Assembly (NCBI GenBank): GCA_030430345.1
Contig: JAUIFT010000012.1
Span: 1-14,307, forward strand
Direction: 5' to 3'
Length of the DNA: 14,307 bases
DNA from: Calditrichia bacterium
Lineage (GTDB): Bacteria > Calditrichota > Calditrichia > RBG-13-44-9 > J042
The notes under the pieces are model-generated. The model made no database searches and was not told the origin of the DNA. It saw only the letters and a program-made list of their open reading frames with translations. Shown here in pieces: positions 8,043 through 14,247 of the stretch; positions within the stretch are counted from its first letter, which is position 1, and every line of letters starts with the position of its first letter. The position numbers and the translations under genes are program-made.

Positions 8043-8075
8043 ATAGTGGCAGTAGCACTGCCACTATCTTTATTT
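8043..8075 (+). terminator. Perfect 11-bp hairpin terminator between convergent peptidase genes
   Basis: ATAGTGGCAGT (8043-8053) pairs perfectly with ACTGCCACTAT (8057-8067) over a 3-nt loop and is followed by CTTTATTT. It lies 15 nt after the M23 stop codon. On the opposite strand the same stem is followed by TGTTTC, so it may also stop transcription of the S9 peptidase gene. Confidence 0.7.
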
Positions 8076-8099
8076 CCTGCCAAGTGCTACTACCACTAT
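8043..8099. repeat. Tripartite repeat allowing two alternative stems
   Basis: The segment 8043-8059 (17 nt, ATAGTGGCAGTAGCACT) is complementary, with one mismatch, to 8083-8099 (AGTGCTACTACCACTAT). It is also perfectly complementary over 11 nt to the nearer 8057-8067. A motif reading CACTATCTT therefore occurs twice in the same direction (8063 and 8095). The two pairings are mutually exclusive. Confidence 0.6.
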
Positions 8100-8106
8100 C
8101 TTCACA

Positions 8107-10143
8107 TCAGGGATTTAAATACTTCGCCAGCCAGCCATGTACGGTTTTCCACCAAAGGCGGGCATTCTGCGGCTTCCGCACAAAGTGATCTTCATCCGGG
8201 AAAAACAGCAGGCGGGAATCGACCCCCTTTACCTGCAGGGCGGTAAACAGTTGGAGCCCCTGCGTGTAGGGCACCCGATAATCGTGCTCACCGTGGATCA
8301 CTAACATCGGGGTATCAAAGTGGTCCGCATAGTTCGCGGGATTCCAAACTTGATACAGACTGCCTTCTTCCCAGGGCTTTCCGTTGAATTCCCACATGGG
8401 GAACCAGAGTTCTTCCGTTGCACCAAACATGCTTACCTGCTCATACACTCCATCGTGAGATACAAGCACTTTAAATAATTTGTCATTGTTATGCCCGGCA
8501 ATCCAGTTGATCATAAATCCGCCGTAAGAAGCACCGGCAGCACCGACTCGCTCCCGATCGATAAAGTCAAAATTATCCAGCGCCCATTGGGTGCCAATGC
8601 GAATATCCTGGAAAGGCGCGCCTCCCCAGTCTTTGCTAACCGCATCGCAGAATTTTTGCCCATAGCCGCGGCTGCCGTGGAAATTAACCATAATAACCAC
8701 ATATCCCGGCGCAGCAAACAGTTCGGAATTCCAACGGAAATGGAAATCATCGGAGAATGCCCCCTGCGGACCGCCATGGATCAGGTGGATCATCGGGTAT
8801 TTTTTGTTCGGATTGAAGTTTGGCGGCTTGATCATCAGTAAATGAACGGAATCGCCAAACGCACCGGCGAACCAGTAATCTTCTACCGGGTTCATTTCCA
8901 GGGCATTCAGACGCAACTGGTTGGTAAAGGTGATTTGCGTTAGTGTGGATTTTTTCAGGTCAAAATTGAATAATTCGTAGGGCATTGTCGCAGATTGAAT
9001 TTTTAGCAGCAGTGATTTACCATCGGGATATAAAGCAAGGCCGCCAATATATTTTTTGTCAAGTATCAACCGGGGAGCGCGCTGGCCAATTTTCGTTCTG
9101 TATAAACTGCTACGGCCTTCATTCGCGACATAAAAGTAGATCGTTTTATTGTCTGATGCCCAGACAAAATCCGAGACTGAGCGGTCCAGCGCGGTGGTCA
9201 AATTATTAATTTCACCATTTTCAGTGTTGTAAACCATCAGGTTTTGCTGATCCGCTTCAAACCCTTCCCGGGCCATGGAGAGATAGGCGATATATTTCCC
9301 ATTCGGGGAAAACCGCGGGCCGTTGTCGTTGCCGCGATTTGTGGTTACCTGGCGATGATTCTTACCATTACTGTCCGCTAACCAAAGATCATTGTTTGTG
9401 CTGGCGGCAACCATAGGGTCGGTATTTTGCACGAAGCAAAGCTGGCTGCCATCCGGCGACCAGGTATAATCATGCCCGCTTCCCAGGGAAATCGGCGGGC
9501 TATCGGTATTGCCCGGTGTAATACTGATCGCTGCGCCGCCGTTTACCGGCACAGTAATGACCCGGCTATTTTTGCCTTCCTTCCAGGAATTCCAATGCCG
9601 GTACAACAAGGCATCAATAACCCGGCCGCTGGATTTATCTTTGACTTTCTCGGCCTCCATTTTCGCGGATTCTGCCGGTGTTGCCGCTTCCGGATACATA
9701 TCGGTTACCACCGCAAAATGTTTGCCATCCGGCGACCAGCTAAAATCGTTAACACCGGTAGCGAGCGATGTTAACTGCCGGGCTTCCCCGCCAAATGGAT
9801 CAATGCCGTAAATTTGTGCAGAGCCATCGCGGCTGGAAATGAAGGCAATCATTTTGCCATCCGGCGACCAGCGGGCATGGGTATCGGTCTTCGGGAAAGT
9901 GGTTAATCTTTTCTGGGTTTTGCCATCTGCGGAGACCAGGTAAATGTCGCTATTACCGCTGTTTTTCTCAACACTGTAGCGGGTAATGTTGTAAACAATC
10001 CAGTTTCCGTCCGGAGAAATTTGCGGATCGCCGACCCGTCCCATTTCAAACATATCTTCGAATGCCAATGGTCTTTTTTCTGCGAGCAGAGACGTCATCA
10101 ACAATAACAACATTAACCCCATATGGGCCAGACATTTTCTCAT
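8107..10143 (-). CDS. Secreted S9 family peptidase (prolyl oligopeptidase/acylaminoacyl-peptidase type)
   Basis: A 678-aa serine peptidase with a signal peptide (residues 1-21, SLLA then E), so periplasmic or outer-surface. Residues ~25-420 form a TolB-like beta-propeller with PD40 repeats: ISPDG (42), WSPDG (92, 136, 228), FSPNG (278) and YPDG (372). The C-terminal alpha/beta-hydrolase domain has the oxyanion motif HGGP (456-459), nucleophile S539 in GASYGG, D621 in HGEHDYRVP and H653 in PDEDHF. The triad is complete. S9B/S9C enzymes remove dipeptides or acylated residues from short peptides, so a role in peptide scavenging is likely but the specificity is not readable. An ideal AGGAGG precedes the ATG by 5 nt. 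The gene converges on the M23 peptidase gene and diverges from the ion transporter gene. Confidence 0.94.
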   Translation of the reverse strand: MRKCLAHMGLMLLLLMTSLLAEKRPLAFEDMFEMGRVGDPQISPDGNWIVYNITRYSVEKNSGNSDIYLVSADGKTQKRLTTFPKTDTHARWSPDGKMIAFISSRDGSAQIYGIDPFGGEARQLTSLATGVNDFSWSPDGKHFAVVTDMYPEAATPAESAKMEAEKVKDKSSGRVIDALLYRHWNSWKEGKNSRVITVPVNGGAAISITPGNTDSPPISLGSGHDYTWSPDGSQLCFVQNTDPMVAASTNNDLWLADSNGKNHRQVTTNRGNDNGPRFSPNGKYIAYLSMAREGFEADQQNLMVYNTENGEINNLTTALDRSVSDFVWASDNKTIYFYVANEGRSSLYRTKIGQRAPRLILDKKYIGGLALYPDGKSLLLKIQSATMPYELFNFDLKKSTLTQITFTNQLRLNALEMNPVEDYWFAGAFGDSVHLLMIKPPNFNPNKKYPMIHLIHGGPQGAFSDDFHFRWNSELFAAPGYVVIMVNFHGSRGYGQKFCDAVSKDWGGAPFQDIRIGTQWALDNFDFIDRERVGAAGASYGGFMINWIAGHNNDKLFKVLVSHDGVYEQVSMFGATEELWFPMWEFNGKPWEEGSLYQVWNPANYADHFDTPMLVIHGEHDYRVPYTQGLQLFTALQVKGVDSRLLFFPDEDHFVRKPQNARLWWKTVHGWLAKYLNP

Positions 10144-10148
10144 ATTAG

Positions 10149-10154
10149 CCTCCT
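10149..10154 (-). promoter_or_regulatory. Consensus Shine-Dalgarno AGGAGG of the S9 peptidase gene
   Basis: The plus strand reads CCTCCT here, giving AGGAGG on the minus strand 5 nt before the ATG at 10143-10141. It fixes the start and shows that this organism uses strong Shine-Dalgarno sites. Confidence 0.85.
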
Positions 10155-10394
10155 GATTATAAATTCAAATCGATTTATTAGGTCTATTTCCAGATTATCA
10201 TTCGGTCGCCAGTCAATAACTTAATCCCGATCATAATCAAATATCTTGAATGACCGGACAAATTCAAATAAATAATTATTTTACGATAGCACTTTGATAT
10301 CTTCTCCAAGATTTTTACCTTCATCCCATCACTAGCCAAACTGATTGCGGTCACGAAACCAACCTAAATGTAAAATTGATTAAGGGAGAGCATA
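10155..10394. other. Divergent intergenic spacer, likely promoters for the S9 peptidase and transporter genes
   Basis: This AT-rich spacer must hold promoters in both directions, but no hexamer pair with good spacing stands out. It contains a perfect 12-bp palindrome AAATAATTATTT (10270-10281). It also has a small plus-strand hairpin, ATCTT-CTCC-AAGAT, followed by T's (10299-10316), too weak to call a terminator. Confidence 0.4.
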
Positions 10395-11963
10395 ATGAAG
10401 GGTCGCTTGCAGATACTACTGCTGATTGTAACAACCCTGTTGATAACTTCCGGAGCGATACTTGCCGATGCGGGTACTGCCATTGCCGAAGCCGCAGCGA
10501 ATTGGTCTGCCCCGGCACCAATGGCCGGTGGGGGTAGCAACCTGGGAGAATCCCTCCCGCTGTGGAGTATCATTCCATTTGTCGGCATTCTTTTATCGAT
10601 CGCTATTTTTCCATTGGTGGCGGAAAGTTTCTGGCATCATCACTTCGGTAAAATATCCGCCTTCTGGGGGTTATTGCTGGCGGTTCCTTTTCTCTTTTCC
10701 TACGGTGGGGACGCAGTTTATGAAATTCTTCATGTTTACCTGCTCGAATATATTCCCTTTATCATTTTACTATGGGCACTTTATACGGTTGCCGGTGGAA
10801 TCCTCATTAAAGGGGCGCCGGTTGGTGTACCGCTGAACAATTTGATCCTCATCTTTATCGGCACCGCGCTCGCTTCCTGGATCGGTACCACCGGGGCGGC
10901 GATGGTACTTATCCGTCCGTTCATTCAAATGAATAAATATCGTAAATCGAAAGTTCACCTGATCGTTTTCTTTATTTTCATGGTAGCGAACATAGGCGGC
11001 TCTCTCACGCCATTGGGCGACCCCCCGCTTTTCCTGGGATTTCTACAAGGTGTCGAGTTTTTCTGGACCTTTAATCTATTCCCCCACATGGTGTTTGTAT
11101 CGGTGATCGTACTCTTCGTATTTTTTGCTTTTGACACTTATATGTATCGAAAAGAGGGATGGCATGAGAAGCTTCACCTCATCGGTACCAAATACGACAT
11201 GCCGGACGATCTCATTGACGACATGGTTATCGACGAGCAAGTAGAAGTAGAAGACAGTATAACACATAAAAAAGAAATTATGACCTACCACATGGAGATC
11301 AAGGGTATGTTTAACCTTGTGTTTCTGCTCGGCGTTATTGGCGGCGTTCTCTTTAGTGGCTATATGAGATTAGGTGAGGTAACCGTATTTGGCGTTCACA
11401 TGCCGATCGAAGGTATTATCCGTGACCTCTTTCTGGTGCTCATGGGCGTTCTCTCCCTGAAATTCACCCCAATGGATTCGGAAATGCGCCGTGGTAACGA
11501 CTTCAACTGGTTTCCCATTCAGGAAGTGGCGAAGTTGTTTGCCGGTATTTTCGTGACCATTATTCCCGCGCTGGCGATGCTGCGCGCCGGTGAAAATGGT
11601 GGACTAAGTTTCATCATCAAGGCGGTTGAAGAGCCCTGGCATTATTTCTGGATTACCGGTTCCCTCTCCAGTTTCCTGGACAACGCCCCAACCTACCTGG
11701 TATTTCTCAATACCGCGATGGGTAAATTCGGGCAGGATGTTACCTGGATGATGGGAGAGGGTGGCATGTATCTCACCGCAATCAGTTGTGGTGCGGTATT
11801 CTTCGGTGCGATGACCTATATCGGCAACGCCCCCAATTTTATGGTGAAATCCATTGCCGAGCAGGCCGACATTAAAATGCCCAGCTTCTTTGGATATATG
11901 CTCTATTCGGTGGGGATCCTTAGTCTTATTTTCGTTATCGCTACTTTTATTTTCTTCATCTGA
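10395..11963 (+). CDS. NhaD/CitMHS_2-like ion transporter (putative sodium:proton antiporter)
   Basis: A 522-aa polytopic inner-membrane protein of the ion-transporter superfamily that includes NhaD and ArsB. Databases label such proteins sodium:proton antiporter or putative citrate transport protein; the substrate is not proven. The N-terminal hydrophobic segment (7-24) may be a cleaved signal, followed by an Ala/Gly-rich linker (25-52). Two half-repeats are visible. The first holds GTTGAAMVLIRP (164-175) and NIGGSLTPLGDPP (199-211). The second holds SSFLDNAPTYLVF (425-437) and YIGNAPNFMV (475-484). Re-entrant Pro/Gly/Asp motifs of this kind form the ion path in the family. An unusually acidic cytoplasmic-type loop (about 268-300) links the halves. 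AGGGAG (10383-10388) sits 6 nt before the ATG. dut starts 9 nt after the stop, so the two are likely co-transcribed. Confidence 0.85.
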   Translation: MKGRLQILLLIVTTLLITSGAILADAGTAIAEAAANWSAPAPMAGGGSNLGESLPLWSIIPFVGILLSIAIFPLVAESFWHHHFGKISAFWGLLLAVPFLFSYGGDAVYEILHVYLLEYIPFIILLWALYTVAGGILIKGAPVGVPLNNLILIFIGTALASWIGTTGAAMVLIRPFIQMNKYRKSKVHLIVFFIFMVANIGGSLTPLGDPPLFLGFLQGVEFFWTFNLFPHMVFVSVIVLFVFFAFDTYMYRKEGWHEKLHLIGTKYDMPDDLIDDMVIDEQVEVEDSITHKKEIMTYHMEIKGMFNLVFLLGVIGGVLFSGYMRLGEVTVFGVHMPIEGIIRDLFLVLMGVLSLKFTPMDSEMRRGNDFNWFPIQEVAKLFAGIFVTIIPALAMLRAGENGGLSFIIKAVEEPWHYFWITGSLSSFLDNAPTYLVFLNTAMGKFGQDVTWMMGEGGMYLTAISCGAVFFGAMTYIGNAPNFMVKSIAEQADIKMPSFFGYMLYSVGILSLIFVIATFIFFI

Positions 11964-11972
11964 TAGCAGACA

Positions 11973-12440
11973 ATGAATATTCGAATCTATCGCAAAAATA
12001 AAGATATCCCACTGCCGGCGCGAAAGACACCACTTTCCGCCGGACTGGATGTGTACGCCGCTGAAAAAGCAGAATTAATGCCCGGGAAAGTCGCATTGAT
12101 CGGCACCGGTTTAGTTATCGAATCTCCCCCCGGATATTTCTACAAAGTGCATATGCGCAGTGGACTCGCCGTTAAAAACGGTATTTGCCTCGCGAACGAT
12201 GTCGGGATTATCGATGAAGATTATTGCGGGCCGGAAGATGAACTGAAGATTGCGCTGGTACGGCTCTACAATCCTGCCGATCCGAACAAAGAGCAGCCCT
12301 TCGTTATTGAACGCGGCACCCGTATCGCCCAGATTATTTTCGAAAAAAATGCCTTACCGGAAATTGAATGGGAAGAGATGAACGATCCGGGATTTGCCGG
12401 TAATACCCGTGGCGGATTTGGATCTACTGGTTTGAAGTAG
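11973..12440 (+). CDS. dut: dUTP diphosphatase (dUTPase), trimeric type
   Basis: A 155-aa cytoplasmic protein of normal length for trimeric dUTPases, which hydrolyse dUTP to dUMP and pyrophosphate. This keeps uracil out of DNA and supplies thymidylate synthesis. All five motifs are present: I AGLDVYA (23-29), II MRSGLA (61-66), III NDVGIIDEDYCG (75-86, catalytic D81 and uracil-facing Y84), IV RIAQIIF (117-123) and V TRGGFGSTG (145-153), the P-loop-like C-terminal arm. Motif III carries the longer DYCGPEDELK form rather than the short DYRGE. The gene begins 9 nt after the transporter stop and has no Shine-Dalgarno of its own, which suggests translational coupling. dCTP deaminase is excluded by the intact dUTPase motif set. 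Confidence 0.94.
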   Translation: MNIRIYRKNKDIPLPARKTPLSAGLDVYAAEKAELMPGKVALIGTGLVIESPPGYFYKVHMRSGLAVKNGICLANDVGIIDEDYCGPEDELKIALVRLYNPADPNKEQPFVIERGTRIAQIIFEKNALPEIEWEEMNDPGFAGNTRGGFGSTGLK

Positions 12441-12448
12441 GCTGAGAC

Positions 12449-12508
12449 TGCCTTTGGCATAAAAATACGAACAACGAGCAACGAACAACGTTTTTTACGC
12501 CGAAGGCA
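12449..12508. repeat. Long-loop inverted repeat with internal CGAACAACG direct repeats between dut and the CorC-like gene
   Basis: TGCCTTTGGC (12449-12458) pairs with GCCGAAGGCA (12499-12508) through ten pairs, one of them G-U, around a 40-nt loop. The loop holds CGAACAACG twice (12468-12476 and 12482-12490) separated by agcaa, then a T6 run. The right arm lies inside the last codons of the minus-strand CorC-like gene. It may act as a bidirectional stop signal between convergent genes, but the long loop makes this uncertain. Confidence 0.4.
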
Positions 12509-13721
12509 AAGTGATTTTCACCCATTGAATTTTGCGGCGGGTGGCACTGGTGACGGTCATTACTATCTCGTTGTAATCGATTTGTTCTTCGCGGCGGGGA
12601 ATGTAGCCCAGATGGCCCAGGATAAAACCGGCAAGTGTTTCGTAGTCCCCCTCAGGAATATACTCATCATCAAGGATTTCGTTTAATTTATCTATTTCGA
12701 TGCGGGCATTTACCCGATAGGTCTTTTCATCGATCTGACGGATCATCACTTCCTGCTCGTCATCCTCATCCTCGATTTCTCCAAAGAGCTCTTCAACCAG
12801 GTCCTCGGTGGTAATTAAACCGGCGGTGCCGCCATATTCATCAATCACAATGGCAATAGATGTATTCGTTTCCTGAAACTCCCGGAGCAGATCCGAGCAA
12901 CGCTTAGTTTCCGGCACAAAAGTAACCGGCTGAATCATTTCCGCAAAGGACGCTGGCTCCAGAAACAGCTCTTTCAGAAAAACGATGCCGATAATATTAT
13001 CAAGGGTATCCCGGAATACCGGCACTTTTGTATGGCCATGCTTCTTAAAAACCTTTTTAATCGCTTCGATCGTATCGCTTTCCGGCACCGCAATAATTTC
13101 GGTGCGCGGCAGCATCGCATCCCGCACCCATAGTTCCTTCAGATTTAACACGCCACTGACGTATTCCCCTTCCACTGGTGCGTTTTCACTCACCGCCGAT
13201 TTGCTTTGGTTGAGGAGAATTTCCACATCTGTGCTGGAAAAGAAAGTTTTCAGCTCCTCCTTGCGATGCCCGAGGAGAGACAACATAAATTCGGAAATTT
13301 TACTGATAAAAATGGTCGGCAGATAAAAGGCGCTTTGAAAAAACCGGAGCGGATAGACGATGATCTTAATTAAATCATTAGCCAGGCTGTGAAAAATCGT
13401 TTTGGGAAGAATTTCTCCCAGTAACAAGGTTATCGCAGTGATAATCGCAATGGTTGTATATGAGCTAAAATATTGGTTAAGGAAGATCGTGGCGAATGTA
13501 CCAAAGGCAACGTTAGAAATATTATTGCCGATCAATGTTGTATAAAGAAACTTTTCCGGTTCCTTCAAAAAGGGAAGCAGTATCGAAATAAACCGCTTCC
13601 GGGGCTTTTCCCGCCGCCAAACCTCAATAAAAACATTATTGACGGAAACGAATGCGGTTTCGGTGCCGGAGAAAAAAAAGGAAAGCAGCAATGAAGCGAT
13701 TATGATAGTTATATCAAACAT
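12495..13721 (-). CDS. CNNM/CorC (HlyC/CorC) family membrane protein with DUF21 and CBS domains
   Basis: A 408-aa protein with the standard order. An N-terminal DUF21/CNNM transmembrane domain (about 1-150) holds SGTETAF (18-24), GNN (65-67) and GEILPKT (102-108), the conserved polar motifs of the ion path. A tandem CBS pair follows (about 195-315; VRDAMLPRTEI at 199-209, HTKVPVF at 230-236, IVIDEYGGTAGLIT at 291-304). A C-terminal CorC_HlyC domain (about 325-405) completes it. Relatives are magnesium (or cobalt/sodium) transporters or exporters; the name hemolysin is historical. GldE of Bacteroidota gliding motility has the same architecture, but nothing nearby points to gliding. The ATG is preceded by no clear Shine-Dalgarno. 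A hairpin (13747-13774) lies in the upstream leader or promoter region. The gene converges on dut. Confidence 0.92.
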   Translation of the reverse strand: MFDITIIIASLLLSFFFSGTETAFVSVNNVFIEVWRREKPRKRFISILLPFLKEPEKFLYTTLIGNNISNVAFGTFATIFLNQYFSSYTTIAIITAITLLLGEILPKTIFHSLANDLIKIIVYPLRFFQSAFYLPTIFISKISEFMLSLLGHRKEELKTFFSSTDVEILLNQSKSAVSENAPVEGEYVSGVLNLKELWVRDAMLPRTEIIAVPESDTIEAIKKVFKKHGHTKVPVFRDTLDNIIGIVFLKELFLEPASFAEMIQPVTFVPETKRCSDLLREFQETNTSIAIVIDEYGGTAGLITTEDLVEELFGEIEDEDDEQEVMIRQIDEKTYRVNARIEIDKLNEILDDEYIPEGDYETLAGFILGHLGYIPRREEQIDYNEIVMTVTSATRRKIQWVKITLPSA

Positions 13722-13746
13722 GCCAAACGTCTATATCTCTTAGCCA

Positions 13747-13774
13747 ACCCATTAAAGCTTGTTAAGCTATGGGT
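13747..13774. repeat. Inverted repeat upstream of the CorC-like gene
   Basis: ACCCAT (13747-13752) pairs with ATGGGT (13769-13774), and AGCTT (13756-13760) pairs with AAGCT (13764-13768), with TAA unpaired on one side and a 3-nt loop. It sits 26-53 nt upstream of the minus-strand start codon, where it could be part of the leader or an operator. It has no T-run. Confidence 0.45.
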
Positions 13775-13858
13775 AATTGAGCAAAAAAGCAATTGCGATT
13801 CCACCTTTTCTGAGAACCAGGATTTTGCGGCACTCCTCAGGTTTAAGTCTTTTAATTA

Positions 13859-14033
13859 ATAATAGCCACTGATTTACACAGATCGACACAAATCAAAATG
13901 GATGTCTCAAAACAATTTGATGCTTGATTGTTTTATTTAGCGAAAGAACTTTGATCAAATTAGTGCAATTAAGAATAGAAGATATGCCTGTTATAATCCG
14001 TGCAAATCAGTGAATATCTGTGGCTCATAATAG
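13859..14033. mobile_element. MITE-like element with imperfect 30-bp terminal inverted repeats (CAC-GAT periodic type)
   Basis: The left arm (13865-13894, GCCACTGATTTACACAGATC...) and the reverse complement of the right arm (13995-14024, GCCACAGATATTCACTGATT...) match at most positions. Both carry the CAC.GAT unit repeated about every 10 bp. The heptamer ATAATAG flanks both ends (13859-13865 and 14027-14033), overlapping the left arm by one base, and may be a target duplication, although it is AT-rich. The ~100-bp interior has no open frame. This fits a small non-autonomous element or dispersed palindromic repeat; I recall similar CCACGGATT-type repeats in many genomes, but no second copy is present here. 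Confidence 0.55.
13969..13997 (+). promoter_or_regulatory. Candidate promoter with perfect -10 box inside the MITE-like element
   Basis: TTAAGA (13969-13974, 4/6 match to TTGACA) and a perfect TATAAT (13992-13997) are separated by 17 nt. Transcription would start near 14004, pointing toward a strong terminator at 14149-14187 with no protein-coding frame between. Confidence 0.4.
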
Positions 14034-14073
14034 TTAGTGGGTTAAATGTAAACAAATCAAATGCTCAAAAAGC

Positions 14074-14110
14074 AAAGCGGGTAAATTCACATCGGAATTT
14101 TACCCGCTTT
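14074..14110 (-). terminator. 15-bp hairpin, possibly a second terminator for the minus-strand gene
   Basis: AAAGCGGGTAAATTC (14074-14088) pairs with GAATTTTACCCGCTTT (14095-14110) around a 6-nt loop with one bulged base. On the minus strand the stem is followed by a T-rich GCTTTTTGAG. On the plus strand only TTT follows. It may back up the terminator at 14125-14165 or be a structural part of the candidate small RNA. Confidence 0.5.
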
Positions 14111-14124
14111 AGGAGGTTACAACT

Positions 14125-14165
14125 AAAAAACGCTGGCGTTAGGGCCCACTGCAAAATCCGCCAGC
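14125..14165 (-). terminator. Minus-strand terminator interlocked with the plus-strand one
   Basis: GCTGGCG (14132-14138) pairs with CGCCAGC (14159-14165). Read on the minus strand, the stem is followed at once by G and six T's (complement of the A-run 14125-14130). It lies 82 bases beyond the stop codon of the gene entering from the right edge. The 20-nt loop contains one arm of the plus-strand terminator. Confidence 0.55.
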
Positions 14166-14187
14166 ACTATTTTGCAGTTTTTTTTTT
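14149..14187 (+). terminator. Strong plus-strand intrinsic terminator
   Basis: CTGCAAAAT (14149-14157) pairs perfectly with ATTTTGCAG (14169-14177) over an 11-nt loop and is followed directly by ten T's (14178-14187). No protein-coding gene ends upstream on this strand, which is the main reason to suspect a non-coding transcript. Confidence 0.7.
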
Positions 14188-14247
14188 ACTAATCCAAATT
14201 AGTAAAAAATTCTGCAACTGCAAACAAATCTTCCCAATCAGGATATT

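Larger units (their letters stand above)
14004..14187 (+). ncRNA. Candidate small RNA of about 180 nt
   Basis: The segment is bounded by a good promoter match (TTAAGA-17-TATAAT) and a textbook terminator with ten T's. It contains a stable hairpin at 14074-14110. An AGGAGG at 14111-14116 is not followed by a start codon, so it does not look like an mRNA. No known RNA family was recognised. This is inference from the arrangement of signals. Confidence 0.3.
13722..14247. other. 526-bp gene-free region rich in repeats and hairpins
   Basis: No open frame here looks like protein on either strand; the longest plus-strand frame (14000-14251) runs through a strong terminator. The region holds a hairpin near the CorC-like promoter (13747-13774), a MITE-like element (13859-14033), a candidate promoter (13969-13997), a 15-bp hairpin (14074-14110) and interlocked terminators (14125-14187). 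A further 12-bp AT-rich hairpin lies at 14182-14209. Confidence 0.7.

Noticed and set aside
10155..10164. TATAAT on the minus strand just upstream of the S9 peptidase gene
   Set aside because: It lies only a few bases before the Shine-Dalgarno, so transcription from it would begin within the ribosome site. No -35 at proper spacing was seen.
10299..10316. Small hairpin with T5 upstream of the transporter gene, as an attenuator
   Set aside because: The stem is only 5 bp and AT-rich, with no alternative stem or leader peptide visible.
13810..13840. CTGAG...CTCAG inverted repeat with a 21-nt loop
   Set aside because: Five-base arms over a long loop are expected by chance in this length of sequence.
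14111..14130. AGGAGG Shine-Dalgarno after the 15-bp hairpin, suggesting a leader peptide
   Set aside because: No ATG, GTG or TTG follows at a usable distance, so it is probably coincidental.
13859..14209. CRISPR-like array in the right-end repeat region
   Set aside because: The repeats are inverted and differ from one another. There are no regularly spaced identical direct repeats and no cas genes.
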